This document shows, in pieces, positions 47,901 to 60,411 of a stretch of 64,000 bases of DNA (position 1 is the first letter of the stretch; the number at the start of each line of letters is the position of its first letter). Under the pieces are notes generated by a model. It saw nothing but the letters and a program-made list of their open reading frames with translations. It was not told where the DNA came from and searched no databases. Origin of the DNA: Ricinus communis (Eukaryota > Streptophyta > Magnoliopsida > Malpighiales > Euphorbiaceae); contig NC_063264.1 in the NCBI RefSeq assembly GCF_019578655.1, positions 3,100,001 through 3,164,000 on the forward strand. Reading direction: 5' to 3'. A program made the position numbers and the translations under genes.

Positions 47901-50416
47901 GCCATGGTTTCATGCTGTATATAGTGCTCATTGACATACATTTGTGTAACTGAGAAGTTCAGTTCAGTTCAGATAATTAGTTATTGCTTTTCCTTTTTCT
48001 TCTTTGTTACATTTGTATATAGAACCTTTACTTCTCGTTTTCCGATTTATTTTTGGTTATACTTTATAATGTTGTTGTTTTTAAGGTACTACATGTTAAT
48101 AATTCTGCTCTCTACTAATTTTTTACTTGTCCTTGACTCTTTAGTGAGCTAGTTTGCTCGACTTCGTGCTGCCAGTGGGATCCTTATTGTTTCTTCCTTT
48201 CTGTGACCTAGAGTTGTACTTACATCTAGCTACCTTCAGCTCAATATTGAAACTGGCATGTGTGGTTGCCCTGTTCAATTGGTCCAGTTGAGCCTTATCT
48301 ACCTGATTAAGTCCTAAACTTCTTGTGAGCTAATTTCTTGCTGTAACGTGTAACTGGTTATTTAATTCATGACTTGCTTAGCTCTGAACTTTAAGTGGTC
48401 TTGCTGGATTCATGAGATTGGTTTGTGCGAAGAGGTAGATCTCATTCCAGACAGAAATAGCTATTGCAAATCATCATTGATGTTGTTGCTGAATGGTTTA
48501 GTGTTGCCAGGCATTTGCTAATCTGTTACCCCAAGTGTGAGCAAACAACTTTGTGCTGCCTGAGAGCTTGTTTCCTTTGAGCAAACAATTTAAGCTTAAA
48601 AACCTTGTATGTTTCAGTGCTGCATGACATGCAACTCATTCTTTGTCAGACATTGAGCTTGTTTTCCTACCTGCTTCTAATATTACCACTAATCATGCAT
48701 ATAACTACTACCTACTGAAGTTGGATTTTGTAATGCCGGAGCATCCCTTTTCTAGTATGCGATTTCGATTATCCAGTCCAGCTTAGTATTATTGTAGTCA
48801 TTAAAATAGTCATTTGACTAGCATGTAACTTTAAGTTAAGATGAATGGTTTTGATTAAATAGGGTTAGACGCAGCTTAGTATTATTACCTGCTTCTAATA
48901 TTACCACTAATCATGCATATAACTACTACCTACTGAAGTTTATTATGTGATGTAATTCTAGTATAAATAGTCTTATATGACTATTTTCAGCAGTTATCTT
49001 ATTTCGTTAATTCAATTGACACTAGAGGTTTTCTCCAAATTCTATAATTCTTTGAGGTTCAAGTCTCAAATCTCAATCTAGCTATCTTTTGGTATTGAAT
49101 TCTGTCCTATTTCTTTATTTCACTTCTACTAACTCATCAGTTTGTACTTCTATGGCGTGCTGGGCAATATTTCACAACTTGAGTGATTAGATTACCAACC
49201 TCAACATGCCAGTTTAGTACAAGTCATTCTTGTACTTTTGCATGTCGATGTTAATATCATTGCTTTGCAGCAGATAAAAGTATCTTATAACCGAGATGGC
49301 TTTTATATGAGCTAGGCATTGAGGTAATCTAGGATCAATCTGTATGTGATGCAGACTTGATTGTGCCAGTCATATAGTAGCCAACATTTTATATTCTCAA
49401 ATTTATTACAGAAGAAGTTGAGTCTACAAACATGAACTTTCGGCTTCCGTAGGTTTTGTGGTTTTCTCTTAGTTCTTTAGATGGCAATCAGTGTTAAGAT
49501 GGCAAGTGACAAAGTCCAAAGAAATATAGTCTATGAGAGTTCAATGGTTAATGCTTCTCCCTTGAGTTTTGGTATTGGCTCAAGCATCTCTGTTATCATT
49601 ATATGAAGTGATTCAATCACCTTCGACGGTGTTCTCAAAGTTATAAAGTCAGTATTAATCATCACATTGGACTTTACCAATCTCTTTAATAATCTGTCTT
49701 GCACTTTATGATGCTATGTTTTGCGCGTCTTGTCCCTGCCTATTATTAATTTTGTTATTATCCTTTCCATTCTCATCAATGTTAGTCTTATCCTATTTAG
49801 CACAGGGTACTGCATTGTCAGATGTTGACCCAATGCTTAATGGTTATTTGAATGATTACATATGTTAAACACTTCCCAAACTATTCTCTTATGACTGTTA
49901 AAGTGTCTTGACATCTACCTGAGGTTACTATGCAATGCATTTTGGGGGGGTAGAATGGACTGCAGGGTTCTTCAGGGATCCAGTGTGTTGATATTTTTGG
50001 GTTCTTTTGTTGGAAAATTCTTTTTTCTTCTTTTTTTAATTGTAATATGGAATGCTTGTCCAGATCTTGGATTTTCTGGTGGCAAGTCAAAGTCCTTGTA
50101 TGGAAGAGATGGTCATCTGGGCATAACTCTTATAAAGTTCAGTAGTGATCAATTTGGTCTGAAGGAGGCTTTGCAGCTGGCAGAACACTTTGAGAAGGAA
50201 AATCATGGGCGTAAGGCTTGGGGATGCATACAGCCTCTGTCATTGGGTAAGGATGATGAGAAGAATCCCAACCTCGTGAAGGTAGAAAGGAGTGGGGAGA
50301 AAAAAAGGATTTTATATGGCTATCTTGGAACAGCTGCTGATCTCTACAAGGTTGATTTTGAAACAAGGAAGAAATTAACAATTGAGAGCCAGAGGGACTA
50401 TAAAGCATCCAAGTAA
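41963..50416 (+). CDS. XS-domain protein with zf-XS finger (At3g22430 type)
   Basis: Three exons: 41963-42819, 46572-46879, 50064-50416, giving 505 residues. The N-terminal half is low-complexity (Ser/Asn/Pro-rich, with a PPPPPVPPPPPPP run at about 90-102). A zf-XS zinc finger follows (GRLMCLVCGRSSKDFPDTHA, then LVMHTY), split by intron 1. The XS domain follows (DDLVMWPPMVIIHNTV, DLGFSGGKSKSLYG, FSSDQFGLKEALQLAEHFE, HGRKAWGCIQP), split by intron 2. XS domains occur in SGS3 and relatives and bind RNA in small-RNA silencing. This protein has no visible XH domain or coiled coil, so it is not SGS3 itself. The two introns (3.75 and 3.18 kb) are very large for this window. Confidence 0.88.
48668..48940. 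repeat. Perfect 55-bp direct repeat in intron 2 of the XS gene
   Basis: Positions 48668-48722 and 48886-48940 are identical (starting tacctgcttctaatattacc), 218 bp apart. A shorter match (cagcttagtattatt) also recurs at 48779 and 48872. Just downstream, tataaatag at about 48963 and following transcribed-looking DNA resemble an LTR end, but no full element was recognised. Confidence 0.85.
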
Positions 50417-52427
50417 ATTCTAAACGACTTACAAGGTACAACTGGATCTCTACTCTATTATTTTTTTCAAGGCTGGGTTGATACAAGGAATTGAAATGCA
50501 TTTCTTGCATAATGAGATAGGCATCTAGACTGCTAGTTTGGCCTGCCTGAGGACAAATATGAATGTATCTTAATTAATCCTTATTAGTTTGTGAGTTGAT
50601 GGTCCTACAATTTTACCATCTTCTGCTGTAGAATGTGAGCTAAGGTTCATATAGACTGATTGCTAGCTGTATTTTTAACTTGAGGTGAGCAGGCTCCTGA
50701 AGTCGTGGTGCCCATTATTATTGACAGCTTGTGGGAAACAAGAATTTACAACTTCAGGTTGCAATTGTAAGATTTTACTTGTTATGGGTCCAAGCATGTT
50801 TAGAATTGACTTGAGTTGTCATCATATAGGCAAGCTGCATTAGGCAGCATTAATTGTGCCAGCCACTCTTGTGATAGCTGGCTTATGCGTGATAAAATGC
50901 GTGTGAAAAATTGAGCAGCAGCATTCTCGAATAGACTTCACATGCTGGCTTGTTGAAATCGTAACATCGAACTAGAGATCTTTTCTTTTTGAAATGGAAA
51001 GGTAAGAGTGCTGGATGGATGGGTTGGTTTGGTAGGGCTACTGTAACTAGGTAATTAAGAATTCAAAGACATCAGGGGTGGAACAGTATATTTTTGTTTT
51101 AGTGGATGGCAATACGTTTTGTGCTTTATGAATGAATAGACTCTAGCACAGATTATTATTAGTATTCCTGGTCCAGTAATTATAACTGCACTTAGGGGTG
51201 GGCTTCACTTATGAGTATTAAGAACTAAGATAGATCTCTTTCGCCTTTGCAGAGGACCAAGAGCGGACAACAGGAAATTGTACGATCGAGGCTTGGATTT
51301 TTGCCTAATTTATTTTCACTTTCCTGAAAGATTTCATTGACACCTTATCATAATGTCCATTACTTGTATTCTTGTGATCTTAATTACTTGAAACATGCAT
51401 GCTTATTTAATGTAGTAGTTGTCCTTCATTGCCTCTGTCTGATTCAGTTAAAGTAACAAATTTCAAGATGGGGTGAAAGCTACCCTCCCTTCTCTTTTAT
51501 AGATGCTGTGTAGGTTGTAAAAGGGGAGGTTCTGGGTCTTTCACAATCAAACCCTTGGGGCCCTATTGCGAGCCACCTTTAGGGTGGGACACAGCTGTGA
51601 ATGGAAATTGGACACAGCGTCGTTACTTGTGTTGAAAGCCGCTAAATGTATGTATATATCATTATCCTTTGGTTTTGGTTTAGGCTTTGATACTCAGGGT
51701 CGGGGCCTATTAAAGGAGGGCCATAGCATCATATGCAAAATCCAAGTCTTCTTTTCATTAGTATGAGATGGATAACTTGCTAAATTTTTGCAGTCATAAT
51801 GTTCTAGTTTCTGTTACCTTTTCTATAATGGGGACGGTAGCTAATATTCAGAGTATACAAAGTAGTTGTTGATGCATACTTCTAGTTAATTAGATGTTGA
51901 TATTAATTGTTGCTATATTTTCGGTTTTGTTTTGGATATGATCATCTCAAATTTCCCAAATTGTATTTGGGTGTTACGAGTGGGCATTATTATGTGATTA
52001 TCCATGTGATGACAACGTAATCGTATCTAAAATGTATCCCCCAAAAACACAGAAAAGAAAAGAAAGAAAGACCCACCAATGTGTTTGCTGTACGAGGCGC
52101 TAATAATGCACTCTATTAGTACTAGTAACTTAATCTATTACTTGTGAAAATACTCTGGGCCACGCAATTACACTTATGAGTGGACCACTAATCATCATCA
52201 TCATGTTTTTCGTAGAACTAGAAATTGACAGACAATTCTTCAGGAAAAATAAAAATAAAAAGGAAAAAACGGAAATTGACAGAGACAAGTTTAACCGAAA
52301 AATTCAAATCGTAAATTATGTTGAAACTTGAAGTGAATCAAATAGGGTTTATTGAAAAGAAAAATAGTTGAATTCTGTACCACCCACAACACAAGTGGGT
52401 CTAAAAACATTGAATCAACAGCAGCAG

Positions 52428-52430
<3 letters not shown>

Positions 52431-52458
<28 letters not shown>
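52431..52458. repeat. (TC)n microsatellite
   Basis: Fourteen uninterrupted TC units, preceded by a short CAG run. Confidence 0.95.
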
Positions 52459-53445
52459 GCCCGACAAGTATTTTTTCCATCCAAAGTCTTCGCAGCTATA
52501 AAAGCCTACTAGTGCGAGTTTCGTGTCAATGTCAATATCTAGAAAAGAAAGGAATCCACAAAAAAGAAAAAAAAAAAAGGACCCTGGTTTTGAAATAAAA
52601 ACAGTAGTTATTGTGGGATATCTAGCAGACTATTATTCCCATCACTCATCTCCCATCCCAAGCCCACCAGTGTTCTGCTGGCCACTGCTGCCATTGACGG
52701 CCTTTGCAAAGTTCTTTTTATTTATTTATTATTATTATTGAAAATATTCGTCATTGGGCAGAGTCACCGTCACTCTGGATACTTATATTATCCAAGGCAA
52801 TAATATTCTTTATCTTAATTTTATTTTTCAACGAGTCATCATATTAGTCACCAGCGATGAACCTTTCAGTCGCACTATTTACAATAAAAGTTTTAATTCT
52901 TTTATTATTAATGAAATAACTTCTTTCCTATTTTTTTTTATTATTATTATTATTTAAGATGCATCACTAGATTTTAATATTTAAATTTTAAATTTTTTTA
53001 CAGCATTATTACTTCAAATAAAATAAAAGTTAAACATATGTAAGACATTTGATGTGATTCGCATGCCATTTTTATAATTAAAGATATATATGTCTAATAA
53101 TAAGAATCCGAGACATATTGCAATAGAGGAAACTTTATAGTGGGTTAAGTTAATATTTTATTTATTTCTGATTCATATGGTGTAAAACATCTCTTTTTTT
53201 TCCTTTAGTGCATGCATCAAAAAGTATAAAACGCAGATATTTCTTCCTTTTAATACGACATTCATGCGCATGCCTGAAAACTTCTGTGTGTTTACCCCTC
53301 AGTCAGTCCTCTGTTCGTATGTTCTTGTATTATTATCATTATTATATTTATCTAGATAAATAACCGGCAATATCTTTACTTTATCTGACTCCACCCATGT
53401 GGTGGTCAGTACTACTGGCCCCACCACCCTCCACCACTACTCCCT

Positions 53446-53513
53446 ATCACCACCACCACCACCATTACCATTACCACCACCACCACCACCACCCCCTCAC
53501 TTTTCTCGTTTAA

Positions 53514-53544
<31 letters not shown>

Positions 53545-53545
53545 C
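53446..53545. repeat. CAC-type and (CT)n microsatellites in the FRL4 leader or promoter
   Basis: A CCA/CAC trinucleotide tract (about 53446-53493) is followed by a CT run of about 13 units (53519-53545). Confidence 0.9.
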
Positions 53546-54043
53546 GCTTTGCTTTTTAACGATCTAACTTCGATTTCCGCGAAAGTTACTCCCTCTTGTC
53601 CTCTACTCTATCCCCATGCATCCGAACCAAACATTCCCTTATCCCATTCTCTGACGTCAGTTTGCCTATTTTTATTTACATCCTTCTTATCCTACGCACT
53701 ACTCGCTCACATTATCTTACCTCGTTGGCTGCTGTTAGTTAGTGCGTAGTCTCATTATCCTATGCACTCCTGGCGCACTCTAGATTCTTCCCCTCTACTT
53801 GCTATCTGCTTTTTCTTCTCTCTCTCTCTCTCCTCTCAGTCGCCATTACACGTGTCTTGTCCTCGCTCTTTCCACGTCATCGTTACTGTGTCGCTTTGCT
53901 TTATCTCCCCCTCTTTCACTTTCGCTCTCGTTTATTTTTAGGGTTTCTCCCCTTCTTCTCTGTTCTTTTTCTTCTTTAGCAGCTCAGTTGTGCTAACCAA
54001 TTCTCGAACAAAAGAGAAAAAGTTTTTTAAAGGAAAAATAAAC

Positions 54044-57000
54044 ATGGGGTCGATCCCCGATCCTGGCGAGTTAACTGAGTTAACTCAGCCGAGTTTCGAC
54101 GAGTTCCAACGTCAAACATCACTGATGACGAGCTGCACGCTTCTCTGGAAAGAGCTCTCCGATCACTTCACATCTCTGGAACAAAACCTCCAAAAGAAAT
54201 CAGAAGCTTTAAAACAGAAAATCCAAACCTTAGATACTCAAACAAAATCCTCTCTGGCTAATTTAAGAAAACGTGAAGTCACAATCGATGGCAGCGTAGA
54301 GATCGCACTCGAACGCCTTGATGAACATAAAGAAGCAGCTTTAAAATCACTTGAAAATCCTGACAGTTGCGATGATCATCCTGACGGAGAGGTAGATAAC
54401 GGTGAGGGACTTTTACAGATATTGAAGTCTTTGTGTTTGAAAATGGAATCAATGGAGTTCTGGCAGTTGATAACTAGAAAGAAGAAGGAAATTGAAGTTT
54501 TAAGAAGCCAGATTCCATTAGCGTTGTCGGAATGTGTGGATCCTTGTAGATTTGTACTAGAAGCGATATCAGAGGTATTTCCGGTAGATAAAAGATGCGA
54601 AAAAAGCGGAAATGATTTAGGATGGGCATGTGTGTTGAGTTTGGAGAGTTTAATACCGGTGGTGGTGGACCCTGTAATAGGGAAGTGTAGAGTTCTAGTG
54701 ACGCCTAGTGTGAAAGAGAGAGCTAAAGAGATTGCAGAGACATGGAAGAGAAGTTTGGAAGAGAGAGGAGGAATTGAGAATGTGAAAACACCAGATGTGC
54801 ACACTTTTTTGCAGCACTTGGTTACTTTTGGTATTGTGAAGAAAGAGGATGTTGATTTGTATAGGAAACTTGTTGTTGCTTCTGCTTGGCGTAAACAGAT
54901 GCCTAAACTTGCTCTTTCTCTTGGTTTAGGTGATAAAATGCCTGGTACGTTTTTTTCCATCTAATTTTTAGATGAATACTTTCTAACGTAATTGTACAAC
55001 TTGGTTTAGGTGATAAAATGACTATTATGTTTTTCTTAAAAAGTTTTAATTTCTATTTTTAGGTAAATACTATCTACCTTTAACTGTAAATCACTTTTAT
55101 GTGCTTATGATATATAAGGGTGTGGTCCTTTATGTATATAGTTGTACAAGGTTCTTGATTGGTAGCATTAGATAGATTCTGATTTTTGACTATGTTATAT
55201 TTGATGGTTCAGCTCCAGCCAAGGAGTCTGGTTATGGTAAATATAAGAGAATATCTTAAATGTTATGGTGAAACTGGAAATATTTATTTTGTCTTGCTTG
55301 TATTTTGTCACATAAGGTGTGCTTAAGCTCAACTATGTGGCTCGTGCAGCGCTTGTCTTCATCCATACTCTCTCCTGTGCACAAGGAGAGAAGGTTGTCT
55401 TTTTGTATTTATGTTGGTTCTTTTGGAAATTAGCATTGGGTTATTTGCAAGTATAACTAAAACTTCCTAATATTATAATCCTGATAATTCCAGCAATAAA
55501 ATAGCAATTATGCTACGTATAACTGAATGATATGTGTGTCATTGCATATAAATTTTGTTCGATTACATGGTTGTCTATCTTCTGAAGTATCTTCTCGGTT
55601 GCATCATGTATTACGAATGTTCCACTAAAGTTGTAGTAGGGCTTCTGTAGTTTGGCGATTCTAAACTGTTGGCGTATGCAGATATGATTGAGGAACTAAT
55701 TAGTCGGGGGCAGCAGCTTGATGCCGTGCATTTTACTTATGAAGTTGGTCTTGTGGACAAGTTCCCCCCAGTTCCATTGCTTAAAGCATTTTTGAAGGAC
55801 GCAAAGAAGGCTGCAGCTTCTATACTGGAGGATCCTGATAATACTGGTCGAGCTGCGGTATTTTTCACTTCATTTACTATGATTCTTTCATTGATTTTGA
55901 TAACATAGATGATCTTGTTCTAAGTCTTTTTCATCCTGGCTTAAACATTGGATTGCTCTTGGATATGTTCAATAAAAATATGGTTATCTCCACCACTTTG
56001 GTGCTGTGCATGACTGAAGAGCTGTTTATTTGCTATTTGGTTTGGGGGAATTCTTAGGGTTATCTATTCTACCATGAAGCGTGCTCAATAGCCATTATTG
56101 ATCTATTGTTAATCTCAATGTTCTTGATGTTTACTGAGTATGACCAGTGTTAGGTTTTGAGTAATTACTGCATGGTCTCCCATAACTTATCATCTAAAGA
56201 TGGGCAAAGAAAATGTTTAGTATTTCCAATAATTAGGCAACTGCTTTCCAGAATGTCTTCTTTTTAGATTATTATGAAGGCAAAAGTCCATTGCTTTATT
56301 AAATATACTAGATGCGTACTTGGTGGTCTCCGCCAAATTTTTGTGCCTTAGGCGAGCACAATCCGGTTGTCTTTGCCTAAACTCTTAAAACCAGGTGATG
56401 AAGAAGTGCTGCATTTGGTCATAGTAACATCTTAGGTGATGACATGAATATATTTTTGCCTTGGTAAGAACAGTTAATTTTATAATGGCTTGCACTGATT
56501 TTGATGAACAGAGCAATGTAAAGGTGACTGCATAGCCTATGACTAAAGGATATTTCTTATTTAAATCATGTATTGCGGTGTGTAGTATCCGTACTTGCAT
56601 TGAAGACAAACCCTTTGATGTATCTGTGTTCTTATGTTTTGTTTATTTGTAGGTTAAGTCATTCATTTCTTTCAACTAATTAGACGTGTTTATTTGTGGA
56701 TATTGTAGCACCTTGCTGCTCGAAAGGAGCAGTCAGCACTCCGGGCTGTCATAAAGTGCATTGAAGAATACAAACTAGAGGCTGAGTTCCCACCAGAGAA
56801 CCTTAAAAAACGCCTTGAACAACTAGAGAAAACCAAGACAGAGAAGAAAAGGCCAGCTGCAGTTCCTGCCAACAAAAGAACACGGGCCAGTAATGGTGGC
56901 CCAATGCCTCCAGCTAAGGCTGGTCGCTTGACGAATGCTTATGTATCATCTTTCCCTGCACCTCCGGCTTTTGTCAGGTCTCCCTCACACACGCAATACC

Positions 57001-57194
57001 CTACTGCTCTACCAGCATATCCCTCTCCACCAGCTGTTTATGGCACCAGGAGCCCACCATCTCCATATGCTTACTCCCCAGAGGCTGCTCCTCCCATTGC
57101 AGGATCGTATCCTGGAGCTCCTTTGAGTTATCCTGCATATGGAGGATATGGCAATGGTTTCGCACCAGCTTATCAGCAGGCTTACTACCGATAG
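54044..57194 (+). CDS. FRL4: FRIGIDA-LIKE protein 4
   Basis: Three exons: 54044-54944, 55682-55857, 56709-57194, giving 520 residues. The start MGSIPDPGELTELTQPSFDE is characteristic; the open frame runs further upstream only in poor sequence. It has an N-terminal coiled-coil stretch (about 45-110, SLEQNLQKKSEALKQKIQTL), the Frigida domain (about 125-400; WACVLSLESLIPVVVDPVIG, TFLQHLVTFGIVKKEDVDLY, DMIEELISRGQQLDAVHFTY) and a helical region with KNLKKRLEQ-like sequence (PENLKKRLEQLEKTKTEKK-type). A Pro/Tyr/Ala-rich tail ends AYQQAYYR. FRIGIDA-family proteins promote flowering repression through FLC in Arabidopsis; FRL4 paralogues are less characterised. Nuclear location is inferred. Confidence 0.95.
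54920..55020. repeat. Partial duplication of the FRL4 exon 1 end inside intron 1
   Basis: The 21-bp cttggtttaggtgataaaatg at 54920-54940, just before the donor, recurs exactly at 55000-55020. The context after each copy is loosely similar (atctaatttttagatgaatact versus atttctatttttaggtaaatact). In the second copy the donor GGTACG has become ACTATT, so it would not splice. Confidence 0.85.
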
Positions 57195-57839
57195 ACATGA
57201 CTACTTGATGCAGATGGTAACCACTGATATGATGACACCAATTTCATTTGCTTTCTCAACTGGCTTGTTTGTAATCACTAACCTTTTTAATGGTAGCGAT
57301 GTGTGTGTGTTAATTATAACTGTTCTACTTCTTGCTTTGCCATGGTAAGAAGTTGTATTTCTAATGTTGATCAAACTGTAGCACTAGGTGATTGTGAAAG
57401 TAATCCTGATGGAAACATAACAATGGTGAACTGGAAGTACTACCACTGTTTCTAGGACTAGTTGTAGAAAAGTTGTTCCTTGCTGTTTTAATTTGGTTCT
57501 GTTTCATTGGCTTTTCTTTTATTTTTTTGTGGCTTCAATTCGGATTGAATCCCATCTGTCTTAAAAGAATTTCAATCATTAGGGTTGATTGAAATTCTTC
57601 CAAAATATCAGAACGGGATGGCATTTGATTCAATTAGAGCACCTTTATTACCATCCTTCACTTTGATAATTATTGGTTATAGGCCTCTAGGTGCCCAATC
57701 TCCTTTAGTTGGTTGGTATTTAGCAAACAGCTAAGATCACTGATTGTTATATTATAGTGGTTGGTGATTCTTAGCGGCATCATTTTTCATTATGAATGAA
57801 AAAGTTTTGGCAAGTATGTTGTGAAAGCAAACGTTTTTT

Positions 57840-57871
<32 letters not shown>

Positions 57872-59388
57872 TATATTTCTTCACGAAATGGAATCAATTG
57901 GTAATAGCATTAGTGTTGCAAATTCTGTTGCGGGCTTGCTGTCAAACTTTGATTATAACCCAAAAAGCTATGGGTTTCTTGAGTTGTAGTTACCTTTCTC
58001 TCTAAGGCATTCTCCCGCTTTTTGAGCTGCAAGGATCCCTCCATAGTCTTTGTAACTTTTTACTGGTTGATAAGAGCGGTCAGTCTGTATTTTCTTCCTT
58101 CTAATATTAATACATCTATCTCTGTTGAAAAAGAAAAGAGTGGCCGAGACACCACCTTTTATATTTTTGATGTTGGTAAGTGATTTTAGAGCTTTGCTTG
58201 AAGTGATACTTTTTAGACATGGGCTGTTTAGTTTTGGTAGATATTGAAGGCCGATCCTGAAGTAGTCTTAAGTAATAGGGGTCCAGTCTGCCCAAGTCAA
58301 GTCGAGTGCATTTCCTTTCCCTTATCCTAGTTTAGTTTAGTATAGTTTGTGTTCTGCAATAAATATATTCTTTTTCTCTCTTAACAACATATTATGTATT
58401 TTAGGGGATAACATCACCCGTTCATATATTCATTATGGAAATAGAAAATTGAAATAACTTGTGTGGAAAAATATATTGAAAACGTTAAGATAAAAAGAAT
58501 GGAAACGTGATGTGATTTCTTTTGAGTCATAAATGGGAGGAGGGGGATTCAAACTTGCTCTATTATTAGTCTAAATCTGTGGGGGCACTTAATTTGGAAT
58601 AAATGTTAAATTGATTCAATTTTTGCAGTAAATTCTTAGTGCTCGAGTGATGAATTTATTAATATCATTATATTTCTCATATCTAATTAGTACCATTTAT
58701 TTTGAAATTCATTCATATAATATTTTTACACACTGTTGATTTCTTTTTCAAATGTAACTATGATGTATTAATGTGTGTTTAGTTGTCCTTATGCAACAAC
58801 AGTGGTCATGGTGATTATCTCCATTATTGAGAAAGATCAGAAGAGATGGAAAAGTTACAAGTAAAAATTGAAAATGATATACTTTTGATTTTAGAGCTAA
58901 TTTTATATTTGATATTCTAGACTGTAAAGATAATTTGTTTTATAGATCTCTTTTACTCGACAAAAATTCAAGAATCAAAATGCTTTAATTTAAGATTTTA
59001 AATAATCTTATTCTTATGCTTCATCATTTTTGGATTTTCAGAACATTTCTCTTTTTTCTTCTTTCTTTCTTTCTTTTCACTCGCCCTTGTACCTCCCATG
59101 AGATTTTCTAACCGGTCAAGTCTTAGACGCGAGCCCGGAAGTGCCATTTGATGAAAGTAAGATATAGGCTTCTTCTCTACCTCTACCTCTACTCTCTGCA
59201 AAACACAGCGCTCTCTTCAGAGTATTGTGATTGTGGCGGCAATATACGAGCTATACTGTTAAATCTCGTCATGGTATGGCTGTAAAAGGCCTGTAATCAG
59301 TGTCCGTGGCATCGGTTACAAGGTGTTCGATGTTTTGCCCAACTGAAAACTGAATCCTTATTTGTCATTCCAAATTCTGCTATTCAAT
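57195..59388. other. FRL4 3' UTR, intergenic region and leader of the uL18 gene
   Basis: No coding gene recognised. It contains a TA microsatellite (57846-57871). The last 120 bases before the uL18 start hold two tiny ATG frames, 59271-59285 and 59330-59353, which would be upstream ORFs if transcribed. Confidence 0.5.
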
Positions 59389-60411
59389 ATGAGATTAACC
59401 GTGTTGAGAAAACCTACTAGTCTCACCTCGTTAGTAAGTTCCTATCTTCTTTCAAGGGCGTGTAATTTCTGTTCAAAGGCTTCAACTTTTAATGATAAGA
59501 CAAATAGCAATCCCGAGAAAACATCACCAGCCCCGAATTACTCTAGTAATATTCATCTTTCTCCATTGTTCAGCAGTGAAACACACTCTTTCAATGCTTA
59601 CAATATTGAGCTTGTGGACAATGATGCTTGGCAAGTTAAATCAGGTTTAACCCATATGTGGCGAGGATCATTGGATAGGGGATTAACGGAAGCAAATTCT
59701 GCTTCTGAAGCATTTAATGAGCAGGTTAATGATGGAGCATCTTTGCAGGGTGATTCTGATTTTGATGAGATTGATAATATGAGAATTCGAGGCAATCTTT
59801 TCTATAAGCTTGATAAAAATTCCAAAGAGTTTGAAGAATATAATTTTGATTTTCACAGGAAGAGATCTTCAAATAAAAAGAATGACAGTTCTAAAGAGAG
59901 CAAAGGTAAGGAAAACCCAAAAGCTGAAAATCTTCCGAAGAAGACGGTCAGGAATCAAAAGATTTGTTCTTTACATCTTATCAATGACATGGATGCTTCT
60001 ATTAATGTTGCGAAAAAGAAAGTTAGAACACCAACTTTCAATCAGCTTACAGGTCCTTACCATGAGCCGTTTTGTTTGGATATTTACATTTCAAAAGCTT
60101 CTGTTCGTGCCTGTGTTATTCATCGGGTTACAAGCAAGGTTGTGGCTGTGGCACATTCAATATCGAAAGACTTAAAGTTTGACTTATCTTCAACGAGGAA
60201 TGTAGCTGCTTGTGCTACTGTTGGAGCAGTTCTAGCTCAACGAGCTTTGGCTGATGATATTCATGATGTCATTTACACACCAAGAAAAGGAGAGAAATTG
60301 GAAGGAAAGCTTCAGATTGTGCTTCAGTCTATCGTTGATAATGGCATAAATGTGAAAGTGAAGCTTAAGCAAAGGCAACGTGGAAAGGCTAGCCTCCCAC
60401 AAAGTGCTTAA
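59389..60411 (+). CDS. Ribosomal protein uL18 (L18p/L5e family), probably organellar
   Basis: Single exon, 340 residues from the ATG at 59389; the frame extends upstream only from a TTG. Residues 1 to about 50 are Arg/Ser/Leu-rich and poor in acid (MRLTVLRKPTSLTSLVSSYL), as in a mitochondrial presequence. A long low-conservation Lys/Ser/Asn-rich middle follows. The C-terminal third is the uL18 fold: RACVIHRVTSKVVAVAHS, RNVAACATVGAVLAQRALA and a GKLQIVLQSIVDNGI end. The 5S-rRNA-binding family is recognisable, but the protein is far longer than bacterial L18 (about 120 residues). At3g22450-type by gene order. Mitochondrial versus plastid location is uncertain. Confidence 0.82.
   Translation: MRLTVLRKPTSLTSLVSSYLLSRACNFCSKASTFNDKTNSNPEKTSPAPNYSSNIHLSPLFSSETHSFNAYNIELVDNDAWQVKSGLTHMWRGSLDRGLTEANSASEAFNEQVNDGASLQGDSDFDEIDNMRIRGNLFYKLDKNSKEFEEYNFDFHRKRSSNKKNDSSKESKGKENPKAENLPKKTVRNQKICSLHLINDMDASINVAKKKVRTPTFNQLTGPYHEPFCLDIYISKASVRACVIHRVTSKVVAVAHSISKDLKFDLSSTRNVAACATVGAVLAQRALADDIHDVIYTPRKGEKLEGKLQIVLQSIVDNGINVKVKLKQRQRGKASLPQSA

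Larger units (their letters stand above)
50417..54043. other. Intergenic region, 3' UTR of the XS gene and CT-rich leader of FRL4
   Basis: The first 100-300 bases are probably 3' UTR. No gene was recognised in 50.7-53.3 kb. From about 53400 to 54000 the DNA is strongly CT/CAC-rich, typical of a plant 5' leader; the long Pro/Ser/Leu frames there (53399-53996) are microsatellite by-products. Confidence 0.5.

Noticed and set aside
53399..53996. Pro/Ser/Leu-rich frames before FRL4
   Set aside because: They are translations of CAC and CT microsatellites in a leader region.
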